A model generated the notes under the pieces. That model saw nothing but the letters and a program-made list of their open reading frames with translations. It was not told the DNA's origin and ran no database searches. A DNA stretch of 64,000 nt from Apus apus (lineage: Eukaryota > Chordata > Aves > Apodiformes > Apodidae). The DNA is taken from positions 1 to 64,000 of the forward strand of contig NC_067302.1 of NCBI RefSeq assembly GCF_020740795.1, read 5' to 3'. Shown here in pieces: positions 10,839 through 21,735 of the stretch (within the stretch, counting starts at the first letter, position 1; every line of letters begins with the position of its first letter). The position numbers and the translations under genes were made by a program.

Positions 10839-11185
10839 TGTCCTGGTTTGAGCCAGGATTAAGCCAATTTTCTTTTTGCTGATTTTTTTTTTCATTCAGT
10901 AAACTCTCTTTGAACTAGCAGCAAGTTTTCCAGCTAGCAGGGAGAGCGGACCAGATGGACAGCAAATTGACCCAAGTATTCCATTCCATGCATCCACATG
11001 AGCTTGGTGTGAGGTCAGGGATCATGGAAGTCAAACCCCTTCCTGCTTCTTCTCCCTTTCTCTCCCTTCCATGGCTGGTGTCCAGGGAGGACTCTGTCCA
11101 TCCCCATTGATCCCCAGGCCCGTGCATCCCTGTCCCTCATCCCTCTCCCCTCAGCTCCTGGCTGCTCTGCCCTCTCTCTGGCAGC
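10839..11185 (+). repeat. LTR fragment, same family as 6868-7362, cut by CR1
   Basis: It starts TGTCCTGGTTTGAGCCAGGA and is alignable with 6868 onward for the first 100 bases. From about 10945 it matches, in reverse, 42280-42515. It is interrupted near 11160-11185 by CR1 sequence. Confidence 0.6.
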
Positions 11186-11826
11186 TCCCCAGCAGGTCAG
11201 CCCCCAACCTGTACTGGTACCTGGTGTTGTTCTTCCCCAGATTCAATACTCTACACTTGCCCTTGTTGAATTTCATCGAGTTTCTCCCCGCCCAAGTCTC
11301 CAGCCTGTCTAAGTCTCTCTGAATAGCAGCACAGCTTTCTGGTGTGTCAGCCACTCTTCCCAGTTCAGTGTCATCAGCAAACTTGCTGAGGGTACATTCT
11401 GTTCCCTCATCCAGGTCGTTGATGAAGATACTAAACAACACCGGTCCCAGTACTGACCCCTGAGGGACTCCACTAGTCACAGGCCTCCAACTAGATTCTG
11501 TCCCATTGACTACAACTCTCTGACTTCTTTCTTTCAACCAGTTCTTGATCCACCTCACTACCTGATCATCTAGACCACACTTCCTCAGCTTATCTACAAG
11601 GATGCTGTGTGAGACAGTGTCAAATGCTTTACTGAAATCAAGATAAACCACATCTACCGCTCTACCATCATCTATCCACCTAGTTACTTCCTCACAGAAG
11701 GCTATAAGGTTGGTCAAACATGACTTACCCTTGGTAAAACCATGTTGACTGCCCCTAATGACCCTCTCATTCTTGATATGTCTAGGCATCCCCCAACCCT
11801 CTCTCCCAGATCTACATTTGGCCAAT
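11160..11826 (-). mobile_element. CR1 LINE fragment with part of the reverse transcriptase
   Basis: An uninterrupted minus-strand frame encodes CR1 reverse transcriptase motifs: [25 protein letters not shown] (motif A), [14 protein letters not shown] (motif B) and [10 protein letters not shown] (motif C, FADD). Both ends are truncated and the 3' part is replaced by LTR sequence. No stop interrupts the roughly 220 retained codons, so the copy is fairly young. Confidence 0.9.
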
Positions 11827-11829
11827 CAC

Positions 11830-12469
11830 TGACGCTCAGGACCACTCACACTTCAGAAGAGGCCTTGAGCATTTTGGATCTTCTCAGTGTATTGTACAAT
11901 ATCCTTCATTGCCTCCAGAGCTTATCATGAGTATTTCTGGCCATAACAGGGCCCTTTTGACCATCTCTTATTAAATGTTTGGTGTTTTTTTATGATCATC
12001 TGTGCAGAAAGAGCAGTCACAGAAAAGCACCAAGTACATCCAAACAGAATTCTAGTGAAGTGCCAGTAGGAGCAAGGTGAGCTTCCCCCACAGCTGTGGC
12101 TTCCTAGAAAGGAGATTGTCCTGAGAAGGGTATCCAGCCTCTACCACTCTCTGGAGAGGGAAAACAGCAGTGTCCAGGCCACCTGGGACAGAAAGGGGGA
12201 CTTTTGCAAGACCACCCTACATCTGAAACACTGTGAGTGTGTCCTTGAGGATGGGCTATCATGCCTTAAATGGCAAATACAGATTCAGGGCATTGCCCAG
12301 AGTTGCTACTACAAAAGCAGACTGATATTTTTTGTAGGTTTTTGCAGGATTGTTGATGAATTCTCCACAGAAGACCCACCAGGTATGCATGTCAAGAAAT
12401 GGAATGCCTGAAGCCAAGGAAAGGATGGCTTGGGAACTGTCACGGGGCTTGGGAAACAAACATACTTTC
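11830..12469. other. Intergenic, no gene recognised
   Basis: No coding or repeat signature is identified. Confidence 0.4.
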
Positions 12470-12760
12470 TCCTTCCTGTCTCCTGGACACATGAAGAGCG
12501 ATCACACTTCTCTGGAAAAAAAAAAAGCCTATATGTTCCTGGGAATCCCAGGAGGCATGGCATAGTGATTCCTGGGTTTAAGGAGGTGGTGTGCCTTGCC
12601 TCTGTTTCCACAATGGTGACTTCAATGTTCATCTCATTTGTAGACTCTGTACATGGATGCTGATGTTTATGGAGCATCTTGCTCTCAAATGATTCACAGG
12701 GTAGGCTGTTATATTTGGAGGGAATAAGGACAATAAAAGAGAAAAAGTTGGCTTTGGGAA
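12470..12760 (-). repeat. Unclassified dispersed repeat, copy 1
   Basis: Its reverse complement aligns by eye over about 280 bases with 42600-42880. Shared landmarks are GCAAG.TGCTC, a CAGCAT..(A/G)TG(C/T)(A/G)CAGAGTCT block, and CACCATT followed by A(G/C)A.AGGCA. The two copies are in opposite orientation and about a third of positions differ. I do not recognise the family. Confidence 0.5.
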
Positions 12761-12894
12761 AATGAAAAGGGCAGTAAAGGTTGTGGTCAGGGCTGTTTGG
12801 GGGCACCTGTGAAGCAGCCCAGCACCTGAAATGAATTACTTCTGGGATCAGGGAAAACATGAGAGCTCTCCCTAATTGGAAAACAAAATAGAGG

Positions 12895-13235
12895 AAAGAA
12901 GGACATCATTCATGCTGGAAGGGACCTCAGGAGGTGTCTTGACCAACCTCTTCATCAAAGTAGGGTCAGACTAGATTACTCGGGGTATTATTCAAACAAG
13001 TCTTGGTCACATTCTGGGATAGAGCTGGGGAACACACCCTGGGAAACAGCTCCCACTGTCTCTTGCATAATCCTCTCCCTTAATTTCCTAATGGCACAGC
13101 CCAGGGTGCTGGTGGCCTCCCTTGCTCCCAGGACACATGGTTGCTCTTGTCCAGCTCCCTGCCCACCAAGACTGTTCCCAAAGGGCTGCTCCCAGCATGT
13201 ATGCTCCCACACATGTATGTGTGTTCCTGCACATA
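12895..13235 (-). mobile_element. CR1 LINE 3' fragment (minus orientation)
   Basis: It contains 'gctggaagggacctcagga' near 12918, the reverse of the CR1 3' end, then CR1-like text near 13090-13180 ('ccctgcccaccaagact'). Confidence 0.65.
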
Positions 13236-14845
13236 CATGCCCTCCTCCTCCCTGAGCAGAAAGCCTTGGGAGACCTTGTTTTTGAAGACTAAGGCAAAGA
13301 AGACAATGAGTCCTTCAGGCCCATCTGGGTCTGGAGTGTGTTGTTAGTGCTGAAAATGGCAGTGCAAGAGGCTGGGGCATGAGGAATGTCCTGGGGCACC
13401 TTCTCAGTCTGTCCATGCCACCAAGGGCACAGACTGGACTCCCCTCTCCTGCACCTGTGTGCCTTGGCTTTGCACTTCACACCCACTGCTGTGTGTCCTC
13501 ACCCCACATGGTCACACAGCTCAGCCAACGTTGCTGATGCCCTCTCTCAAGCATTTTCCAGCCTTGCTCAGCCCCTCCCCAGCTCAGCTCACCTCCCATG
13601 CCTGCTTCTCTGCCCAGCTCCAGACAGGAATGAAGTCTGCACTGGTCCCACAGCATTGCTCACCCCAAGGTGTGGCAGAGATCTGGGCACTCGCCTCAGA
13701 GCACTAGCCCCTCTAAAGGGCTCAGCAACTGCTGGGGGGCAGGGATGGGTCTCAGTCTCCTCATCAGCCCCAGGGCTGCAGTATCACCGTGGCATGAGGA
13801 AAGGGAGATCAGGGAAACTGCAAGTCCCCTGATATCAACCCCAGGAGATGCCCACCATAGACAGACTCTGCCCCCTCAGTTCCAGACCCTCTCCTTAGCC
13901 AGCACAAGAATCCTGGTTGAGCAACAGAGCAGCCTGCACATAGTGCCTACAGGAAGAGGTTTCTCTTTCTCCAGGATTACTTCCTGCAGGCACAGAAATG
14001 CTCCCTTGCTCTTCTCCAGCAACATCCCTGCTCCCCAGGTGAGCACGTCCAGACTGCCCTGAACAGATGATACTGTTTCCTAGTTGTGCTGCAGACAAGG
14101 CTCCAAGGTGGTGATGCTGCTCTGCAGAGGGAGGGGATTGTTGGGATTGTTGTGCCCAGGGGCCATAGGGTCACCCTGTACTGGCCATGCTGGTCAGGCC
14201 GGGAAGCAGCCCCAGCTGCATAGGGAACACTACTGCTGAGCCCCTTTCCATCTTTCATGGTGGCTTTGTAGCCAAGGACAAGGCTGGGAAGGACCAAGGG
14301 GTGTCTCAGTGACACAAAGTGCAGGGGTGGGCTGCACTAGGTGCAGCCCATGGGCTTTCCAAGAGGGTGTCCTCTCCCGGTGCCTGCTGTCTCCCCACAG
14401 CCTCTCCTGCCATTGCAGAATGCTTGTTAGCCTGTGGGCTCCCCTGGTTCTCCTTTCCTTCAGGGACACTCCACCTTGGATGCTCACTCATTGCATGAGG
14501 AGCCACTCATTGCCTACCAAGACTCTCACACTGCACCTCCATGGGGCAGCTGGGCATTTGCCTCCTGAACCCCTCCTGCATAATGGGGCAGCTCCCTCAG
14601 ATCCAGAGGAGATGTGAAAGATGGGAGCTGAGATAAATAATTTTCTGCTGGATTATTTATTAGAGCTCATTTAAACAGGGAGCTGAGATCCATAAGTAGT
14701 ACAGGAGATGTTTGGTTAAAGAAAAAAAAACAACACAAGTGGGAAGCGAAGACTAATAATGTGAGAGGTATGTAGAAAAAAAATAGAATATGTGCAAATA
14801 CCCCAAACCCTACGAATTAACAATAAATACACAAATAAAGAAAAA
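13236..14845. other. Intergenic, no gene recognised
   Basis: Several ORFs of 60-150 codons overlap on both strands, without domain or splice support. An A-rich tract lies near 14720-14790, just downstream of the olfactory receptor pseudogene. Confidence 0.4.
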
Positions 14846-15827
14846 TTATTCCTGGCTTGTCCTGATATACAGTGGGAACCCAAGAGGGATAATGGGCATC
14901 ATATTAATCTGAACTCTCACACATTCAAGTAGTTTCCTTATAACATCTTTGAGCTCCTGGTTCCTCATGCTGTAGATGAGGGGATTCACTGCAGGAGGCA
15001 CCACCAAGTACAGAACTGCCACCACCAAGTCCAGAGATGGGGAGGAGTTGGAGGGGACCTTCAGGTAGGCAAATATGCCAGTGCTGATGAACAGGAAGAC
15101 CACGGTCAGGTGAGGGAGGCAGGTGGAAAAGGCTTCCCTGCTCAGAGGGGATCCTCAGCACGGCCCTGAAGATCTGCACATAGGACACCACCATGAAAAC
15201 AAAGCATCCTAAAAATGGAAAAGCACTAAAAGCAAGAAGCCCAACTTCCTTGAGGTAGGAGTGTGAGCAGGAGAGCTTGAGGATCTGGGGGATTTCACAG
15301 AAGAACTGTTCCAGGACATTGCCCTGGCAGAGGGGCAGTGAAAATGTACTGGCTGTGTGCAGCAGAGCATTGAGAAACCCAGAGGCCCAGGCAGCTGCTG
15401 CCATGTGGACACAAGCTCTGCTGCCCAGGAGGGTCCCGTAGTGCAGGGGTCTGCAGATGGCCACGTAGCGGTCATAGCACATGATGGTGGGAAGGGAACA
15501 CTCTGCTATGATGAAGAATAAAAAGAACAAGAGCTGTGCAGCACATGCTGAGTAGGAGATGGCCCTGGTGTCCCAGAGGGAATTGGCCATGGCTTTGGGG
15601 AGGGTGGTGGAGATGCAGCCCAGGTCGAGGAGGGAGAGGTTGAGCAGGAAGAAGTACATGGGGGTGTGGAGGTGGTGGTCCCAGGCGATGGTGGTGATGA
15701 TGAGGCCATTGCCCAGGAGGGCAGCCAGGTAGATGCCCAGGAAGAGCCAGAAGTGCAGGAGCTGCAGCTCCCGCCTGTCTACGAATGCCAGGAGGAGGAA
15801 CTGGCTGATGGAGCTGCTGTTGGACAT
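14846..15827 (-). pseudogene. Olfactory receptor pseudogene, family 14-like
   Basis: This is a single-exon seven-transmembrane odorant receptor. From ATG at 15827 it shows an N-terminal glycosylation site (NSS), GN in helix 1 (LLGNGLI), the PMYFFL motif after helix 1, LSLLDL in helix 2, MCYDRYVAICRPLHY at the end of helix 3, and FFCEIPQILKLSC in the second extracellular loop. After VLRIPSEQG, near 15130, the frame shifts. The normal KAFSTCLPHL-type sequence, helix 6 and the helix 7 motif PLIYSMRN continue in another frame, ending at stop 14846-14848. The break fits loss of about 7 bases. Total length (about 315 codons) equals a normal receptor, and no other lesion is visible, so inactivation looks recent. 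Family 14 assignment is from recall of bird receptors. Confidence 0.88.
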
Positions 15828-18800
15828 CTGCTGGTTTTAGGAATTGGGACTGTTTGAGGAGGAAAACACAGTAAGTCAGATGAGACTTCTATGGAAAATA
15901 AAAATATTTCCCATACTCATTCTCTCTGCACACACATACACACTCTTCTAGATCGTCTTCCTTCAGCTCCAAGGCTGGAGCTCCAGTTGGTGCTGGCTGA
16001 GTGTGTCAAGAGCAACAAAACCTGCTCGGTGGCTGCTAAGGAGTCAGCCCAGCTCTGCAGCAGTGGGATCATGAGAATGGGGCAGGCAGGGCTCAGTCCT
16101 GGTGTTTACTTTGTCTTATGAAACTGCTGCTAACACCAAAGGGCCTGTCAGCATCTGCACTCCCAGTGCTGAGGAATTAGGATAGCAGAAGCCAGTTTGA
16201 GAGGTGTGGGGTTGTTACAGCTCCCCCGCTCCCCCCAGGGAGTGTTCTTGGATGTCTCAAACCCTCAGCATTGCTACTGAGACCCTTCCCTGCTTGTGCT
16301 CACAGAGCCCACCTCAGCCCTGCTGTTCCCAGCTCTGCCCTGCAGCCACTCAGGGGGTGCAGGGGCTAAAGAGACTCTGCTCTGACTGGAGAGGGGCTGC
16401 TGGTGTCATCTGTAGGGTGGTGGGGGGTGGAGGCACTTGCTGATGTTCCTCGTTAAAGCTCAGGGTGATGGCTTAGGACACTCAGCCCTTTCTGTAACCT
16501 GAAAAATTGTGTTTCTCACCAAGGAGAACCAAAAAAAAGTGGAAGCACCAACTCAGGAAAGCATAAACTCAGGCAGGAAACCTCTGCCCTGAAAGGAATA
16601 ATTGACAGTCCCCTAGGAAATATTCTGGTCATGATCTCATCATCACTCACAGTGAGTAGTCCTGAGCAATTCAGTACTCTCTCAAAAGCAGAAGGACCCT
16701 GCCCTGTTCTCCCTTCCTCCTTCAACCCACACTCTCTCCCAGCAGTAGGTAGCTCCCCAGGCAGGCTGAGCTGACCTTGGCAGGCAGCAGAGTCCCCGCC
16801 CCAGCACACAGCCCCTGGGCTGCAGGACCCTGCTCTGAAGGACAGCCCTGGGCACCCCTGCCTGCACACCCACCTGCACACCCTGCAGCCATCCCCAGCA
16901 GAAGGCAGCTGTTATGTCCTGTCCCTCTGTGCAGGAGGAATCCCTGCTCTGGAATATGTCCTTCTCCTCTTCACTCAAGAAACAGTGTTCTCCTGACAAA
17001 ATCACATAAGCTGTCTAATGTACCAGCTTTAGCAGAACCCTCCAGGAACTGAATCTGAGTTGCCCTGCACCCTGACACTTACTACATAGAGGGCTGGGAA
17101 GGTTTCTGCCCCAGTGAGCTCTGAGCATCGTTCCTCTCCCAACTGCCTTTAAGCTTTCTCAGCCCTGCAGGTCTCCTCAGGTACCTGCAGGCAGTGCCCT
17201 CAGCCCTGCTGTACTGTGCAGAGGAGCTGCTCCTGGGCAGAGCTGTCTCTCTGCAGAGCTGCCCACTTGCCATCAGCTCCCTCCATCCCAGGAGCCCAGC
17301 TCAGCTCAGCAACAGAGGACCAGCCCAAGGCAGCACTTGCTCTGCCTCCTCTGGACTCCCTCCAGCTGTGAGCTCTTAAGGGCTCACAGCTCCACCGAGG
17401 CAGCAGCATCTCTCCTGGGCAGTGGGGACTGACACAGGCTGATGGCATCACTCACTGTCCCTCTCTGAATGATGCAGAGATGGATTTTACAAATAGGATT
17501 TTTTTTCTTGACATGACCTGGTGGTCTGCCAGAGGTGTAAATGTTCCTGTTCCTCTACCCCCATCCCATAGCCAGGCAGGACAATTCAGCAGGGACAGGC
17601 AGGGATTCAGTGGAGTCCATCAGGTGTCTCCTCTGGTCAGTAGCCCATGGACTGCAGCTCTCCCCCATGCACCCCACAGACCCAAAGGAGCTGCAATTCC
17701 TCCTTCAGCTCCGTGGGCACAAAAGAAGTGCCTGCAGGCCAGCCCCTGCCCTGGGATCCATGGGGATTGAGGGTGACATTCAGCTGCTTCCACACAAGCA
17801 CCTAGTGGCATCTGAGGTGCCAAGGATGGTCAAAGACTTGTAGATGTGCCTGCAGGTTCTGATGGAGCACATATGGGACACCCAGACCTGCCTGAGCATC
17901 AGCTGTGGGTCTGCAGGGGAGGGTCCCTTGGTCACCTCAGATTACACTCAATGTTTAGGCCATCTGAACATTTTTTAAACTCACATTTCCATGGCAACTG
18001 CTGGACTTTTAGCTGACCAATATGACATATGCACTAGAGGGAGGCTCAGATCTGTCTTGAAGCACCATCCAGTGCACTCACAGGAGCTCAGGTCACTGCA
18101 GAATTCAGGCCCATGGGCATCCCTGCACAGGTAAGACAGCTTGCACAGCTTTGAGTATTGTGATGGATAGATACAGGCTTCTCAGGAGACACTCAAAGTG
18201 GTTGGGTAAGGTGGGAAAATGAGTCTGGGGCAGGGCCTCTCTAAGGGATACAAGCTCGAATGCAGTGTGGGGCAGAAGGTGGGTTCTGTGAGCATTGGTA
18301 GGTTAGGAACAGATGTGACACCAGTGAAGGTGACATAAAGGTGGGAGTTAAATCACTCTGTCAGGGTGAGGAAGTGGACACAAGATTCTGAAGGCAAGCT
18401 TTGGAAGTCTCCAGATCAGCAACCCTGGCATTCACTGGACTGGCAAAGTGACTGGTGCAAACAGTCCTGTAGATTTCCCATCTCAGGTTGAGCTTCTTAC
18501 ACCGGTGGCCAGGTGGGCAACAAGGATGAGTCAGGGCTGGTCAGGGACAGTGAAGTGTCAGCCTTGGCTGACCATGAACTTGTTGGGTCCCAGTTACCAA
18601 GAGAGATATGGCAGGAAATATGGCAGAGCTCAGGCTGGTGAACTCGGAGAGGAAGATGTTGGCCTGCTCTGGCCTCTGGTAGGAGGAGATCCCATGGGGA
18701 GGCAGCTCCAAAAGGAAAAAAACAGCTGCAAATACTGAGAGGCCTTTAAGAACATCTTCCACCAAGCAAAGCAAAGGTCTGTCCTGAGACTCAGGAAACA

Positions 18801-19343
18801 ACCCTTCTTCTCCAGAAACTGCCTGGACTAAACAGGGACCTCATGGCTGAGCTCCAGCACCAAAGGCACCATGTAGGAGGTGGAACAGGTTACAAAGGAG
18901 GAGTGTAGAAATGTTTTTGGGAGAAACAGAGAATGTGTCAGGATAGTCAAAGCTCCCCAAAAGTTCAAGCCTGCAAGGGATGTCAAAGGGCAATAAGACA
19001 AGCTACTGTGGCTTCTTCAACAGTTAAAAAACCATGAACAGGAAACTGACCAGTCATCAGCACTTGAACCAACACTGTTTAATGTCCTCATTATCCCCTT
19101 TACAAAACACACTTTCAGCTCCTTTGTGGGTGAAGCTACGCTGGGCAAGGTTTCTGCATTCATACTATTGGTAGGAAATTTCCTTTGGTAAGTGGCTGCA
19201 CAGAACTGTTCAAACACAGAATCGGTGAACCAGCTTGCTAGAACATGCACTTGGTGTTGTTAGTAAAGAAGTATGAAAAACATCATGAAAATTCCTGAAA
19301 AGGAGCCCAGCAATGCTGGGGAAAGGAAGACCTTCCCATCTGT
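15828..19343. other. Intergenic, no gene recognised
   Basis: About 3.5 kb holds many short overlapping ORFs and no recognisable protein domain, RNA gene or known repeat. Confidence 0.45.
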
Positions 19344-19622
19344 TGTGCTGGTTTGGTTTGGTAGGATTTTTGGTGGTGGGGGAAGGGCCTCAGGGGCAGC
19401 TCCAATAAGAAGCTGAGAAGCTCACCCTGCTCCAAAACCAGCCAAGGGGCCATCAGAGGGACAATAGATGCAACTCTGCCAATAACATATGAAAGAACCA
19501 AGATAAGAGCCATACTGGAGAGGTGAAAGGCAGCTGCTGGGGTGAAGATCCTGGTGGTTAGTGAGAAAGAAGGGGCAGAAGGTGCCCAAGCAGAAGTTTC
19601 CCTGCAACCGATGGTGAGATGC
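19344..19622 (+). repeat. LTR fragment (family of 56921-57858)
   Basis: It starts TGTGCTGGTTTGGTTTGG and matches the first part of the LTR at 56921 closely, including the 'ctgctccaaaaccagccaa' block and 'aggtgcccaagcagaagttt'. It stops short of the LTR 3' half. Confidence 0.75.
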
Positions 19623-20205
19623 TACAGAGAATCACCATTTCAAATCAAACTACAAGACCAGAAACACCTCCCACCAGCACCTCTACTGAAAAGAGAAAAA
19701 TGCCACACAAGCTCTCTCGCATCCTATTTTCAATACATCACTGACAGGCACGGTGTATCTGCTGACAGAAGTTTTCTGGATTTGTAACACAGGAAACCAC
19801 ACCAGAAAATGCATCTCTGATCCCTACAGAGACACACTCTACAAGTGAATTAGCACAGTGAGGAAATTCTCCCTCTTCAGGTATTTTTTCTTCTCTTAGA
19901 ATGGTTTTCTGACACTGTTGATTAAAAAAAAAATGAAAAGATGAAGTGTCTGAGGTGGTGTTGCCCTGGGCCACTGGTGAGAGCAGCTGTCCTGCTGCTC
20001 TCCTGAGGATGCTGGATGAGATGTCTTCTGTTGAACTTGGGGAGGAGAAGACAGCCCAGCCTGCAAAGCATCTTCGGCTGCGGCAGCCTCAGCGGTTGTA
20101 TGTTACACCTTGACTTCAGCCACGTTGGTTGGAGGCTGAAGAGCATTTGAAGTGCCAGGGAGAAGAGCAGGGCACTGAAGCATGGTGCATGTCCCCTGTG
20201 TCACC

Positions 20206-20754
20206 TGTGTGAGAAACGTTTGTCGCGCCAATGAGCAGGCCCACACAGATCCTTCAGCGAAGCACAGTTTATTTACATTCTTGCAAGAATGGGTGACCTA
20301 AGCAAGTAGGCACACCTATAGCAAGGTGAATAACGGTTTATATTTCCTATTCCCGATGCAAAGTTCTCTCCCCTGTTTCCCCACTGGCTGGGTACTCCAG
20401 GGTTTACAGCCTCTCGACACTTCAAATTATCCTATAAGTTTCCCGCCCCTGTTTACACGTTCCATTCTAGCAGTTTACTTTTTACCTTTTAAGGTAAAAC
20501 TTTGACCTTTCTTGCCCCCTTGGCTGTCTTCCCAATTAACAAAATTATCTATACCTACTGGTGTCATCCTGCCCGTAGGAGCAAGATAGAAGTGGCTTTG
20601 TTCGGTCTTATCATGGGCCATAAATCCTTCTCCATGTTTGGATCCCTCAGATGGAGCCCAATTAAGTCCCTCAGTTTCTTGGGCCGTAAACTACTCCTGG
20701 TGTAGTTGGAATGTGCAGATATCTCACTTATCTCAAACAATTATATTCCTAACA
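20206..20754 (-). repeat. Probable solo LTR (minus orientation)
   Basis: Read on the minus strand it begins TGTTAGGAATATAATTG and ends TTTCTCACACA, giving TG...CA ends 549 bases apart. AATAAAC lies near 20268, followed by a short U5. No internal retroviral sequence adjoins it, and no clear target duplication is visible. Confidence 0.65.
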
Positions 20755-20757
20755 CTA

Positions 20758-20788
20758 GGATATATATATATATATATATACACATATA
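20758..20788. repeat. TA dinucleotide microsatellite
   Basis: About eleven TA units, then TACACATATAT, directly at the LTR border. Confidence 0.9.
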
Positions 20789-21735
20789 TGAACCAAATCC
20801 AACACTATATTTTTAACACTAGAATGCAAAATCAACACTACATTTCATTTCTAACACTGCCCATGGCCTCCCTGCCACCCTCACCTGCCGCCCACCCTGC
20901 TCTGCTGCTGCAGGGCCTGGCACGGCCCCTTCCCAGGCCATTGGAGGCCTCTCCCAGGCCCTTTGCACACTTGGACCTTTTCTTCCTCATTCTCAGCCCC
21001 AGGGAAAGCTGCTGAGCACTCCCCCCTGCCCCCAGTTTCACCCTTGTTTATTATTGCTTTGTTTTTCCTGTTTTTTCCTTCCTCTAGCTCCAGGGACCTT
21101 CCAACTTTTTAAAACTCTAGACTAGTGTAGAAACAAAGAATTTTTATTTTCATTTGAAAAAATCCCCAACTTCAAGTTTCAAAGGAATTCTAAGATCAAT
21201 GTCACCCCCTCCCTCCTTGCCTCCCTGCCCTAGCTGTGCCCAGATCTCCCAGATCCGCGCGGTGCCATCCCACTCCCCCGAGGCCACACAGCATTCCCAG
21301 CTCCCAGCCCAGGCTCCAGCCCTGCGACAATGTCCTCGTGACAGAACCTGACAGGGGACATGGCAGAGCTGCGGTGGGCATGGCCCTCGGCCCCACGGCC
21401 TCCCCCCGCCCTGTGCACCACGGCCGCCTGCAGCCGCTGCCCCGGGAGGCTCCCCTGGCCAGGCCTCCCCGTCCAGACGGACACGGGCCATGAGGGCTGG
21501 GCTCGGCCCCAGGCGGCACCGGCTGTGCTGGCGGAGCTCCTCCCGGTACTGCTGGGCCAGGCGCAGCTTCTTCTGCGACGGAAGAGGAGTTGGAGGAAAC
21601 TCCCGTCTGCTCTCCTGCTGCTCTCCCAAGAATGCTGGCTGGGCTGTCTTCTGTTGGAGTTGGGCAGAAGTCAGCCCAGCCTGTAAAGTGCCCTGGGGCT
21701 GGGGCTGCAGCTCCAGCTCTGCCTGAGCAGAGTCA
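20789..21735. other. Intergenic, downstream of the MROH-like gene
   Basis: GC content rises sharply from about 20870. The sequence may be the 3' untranslated region of the minus-strand gene, but I see no clear polyadenylation signal tied to it. Confidence 0.35.

Noticed and set aside
12309-12860. Minus-strand ORF of 183 codons
   Set aside because: No domain recognised, and the similarity to 42600-42880 continues across frame and apparent splice borders, which fits a repeat rather than a gene.
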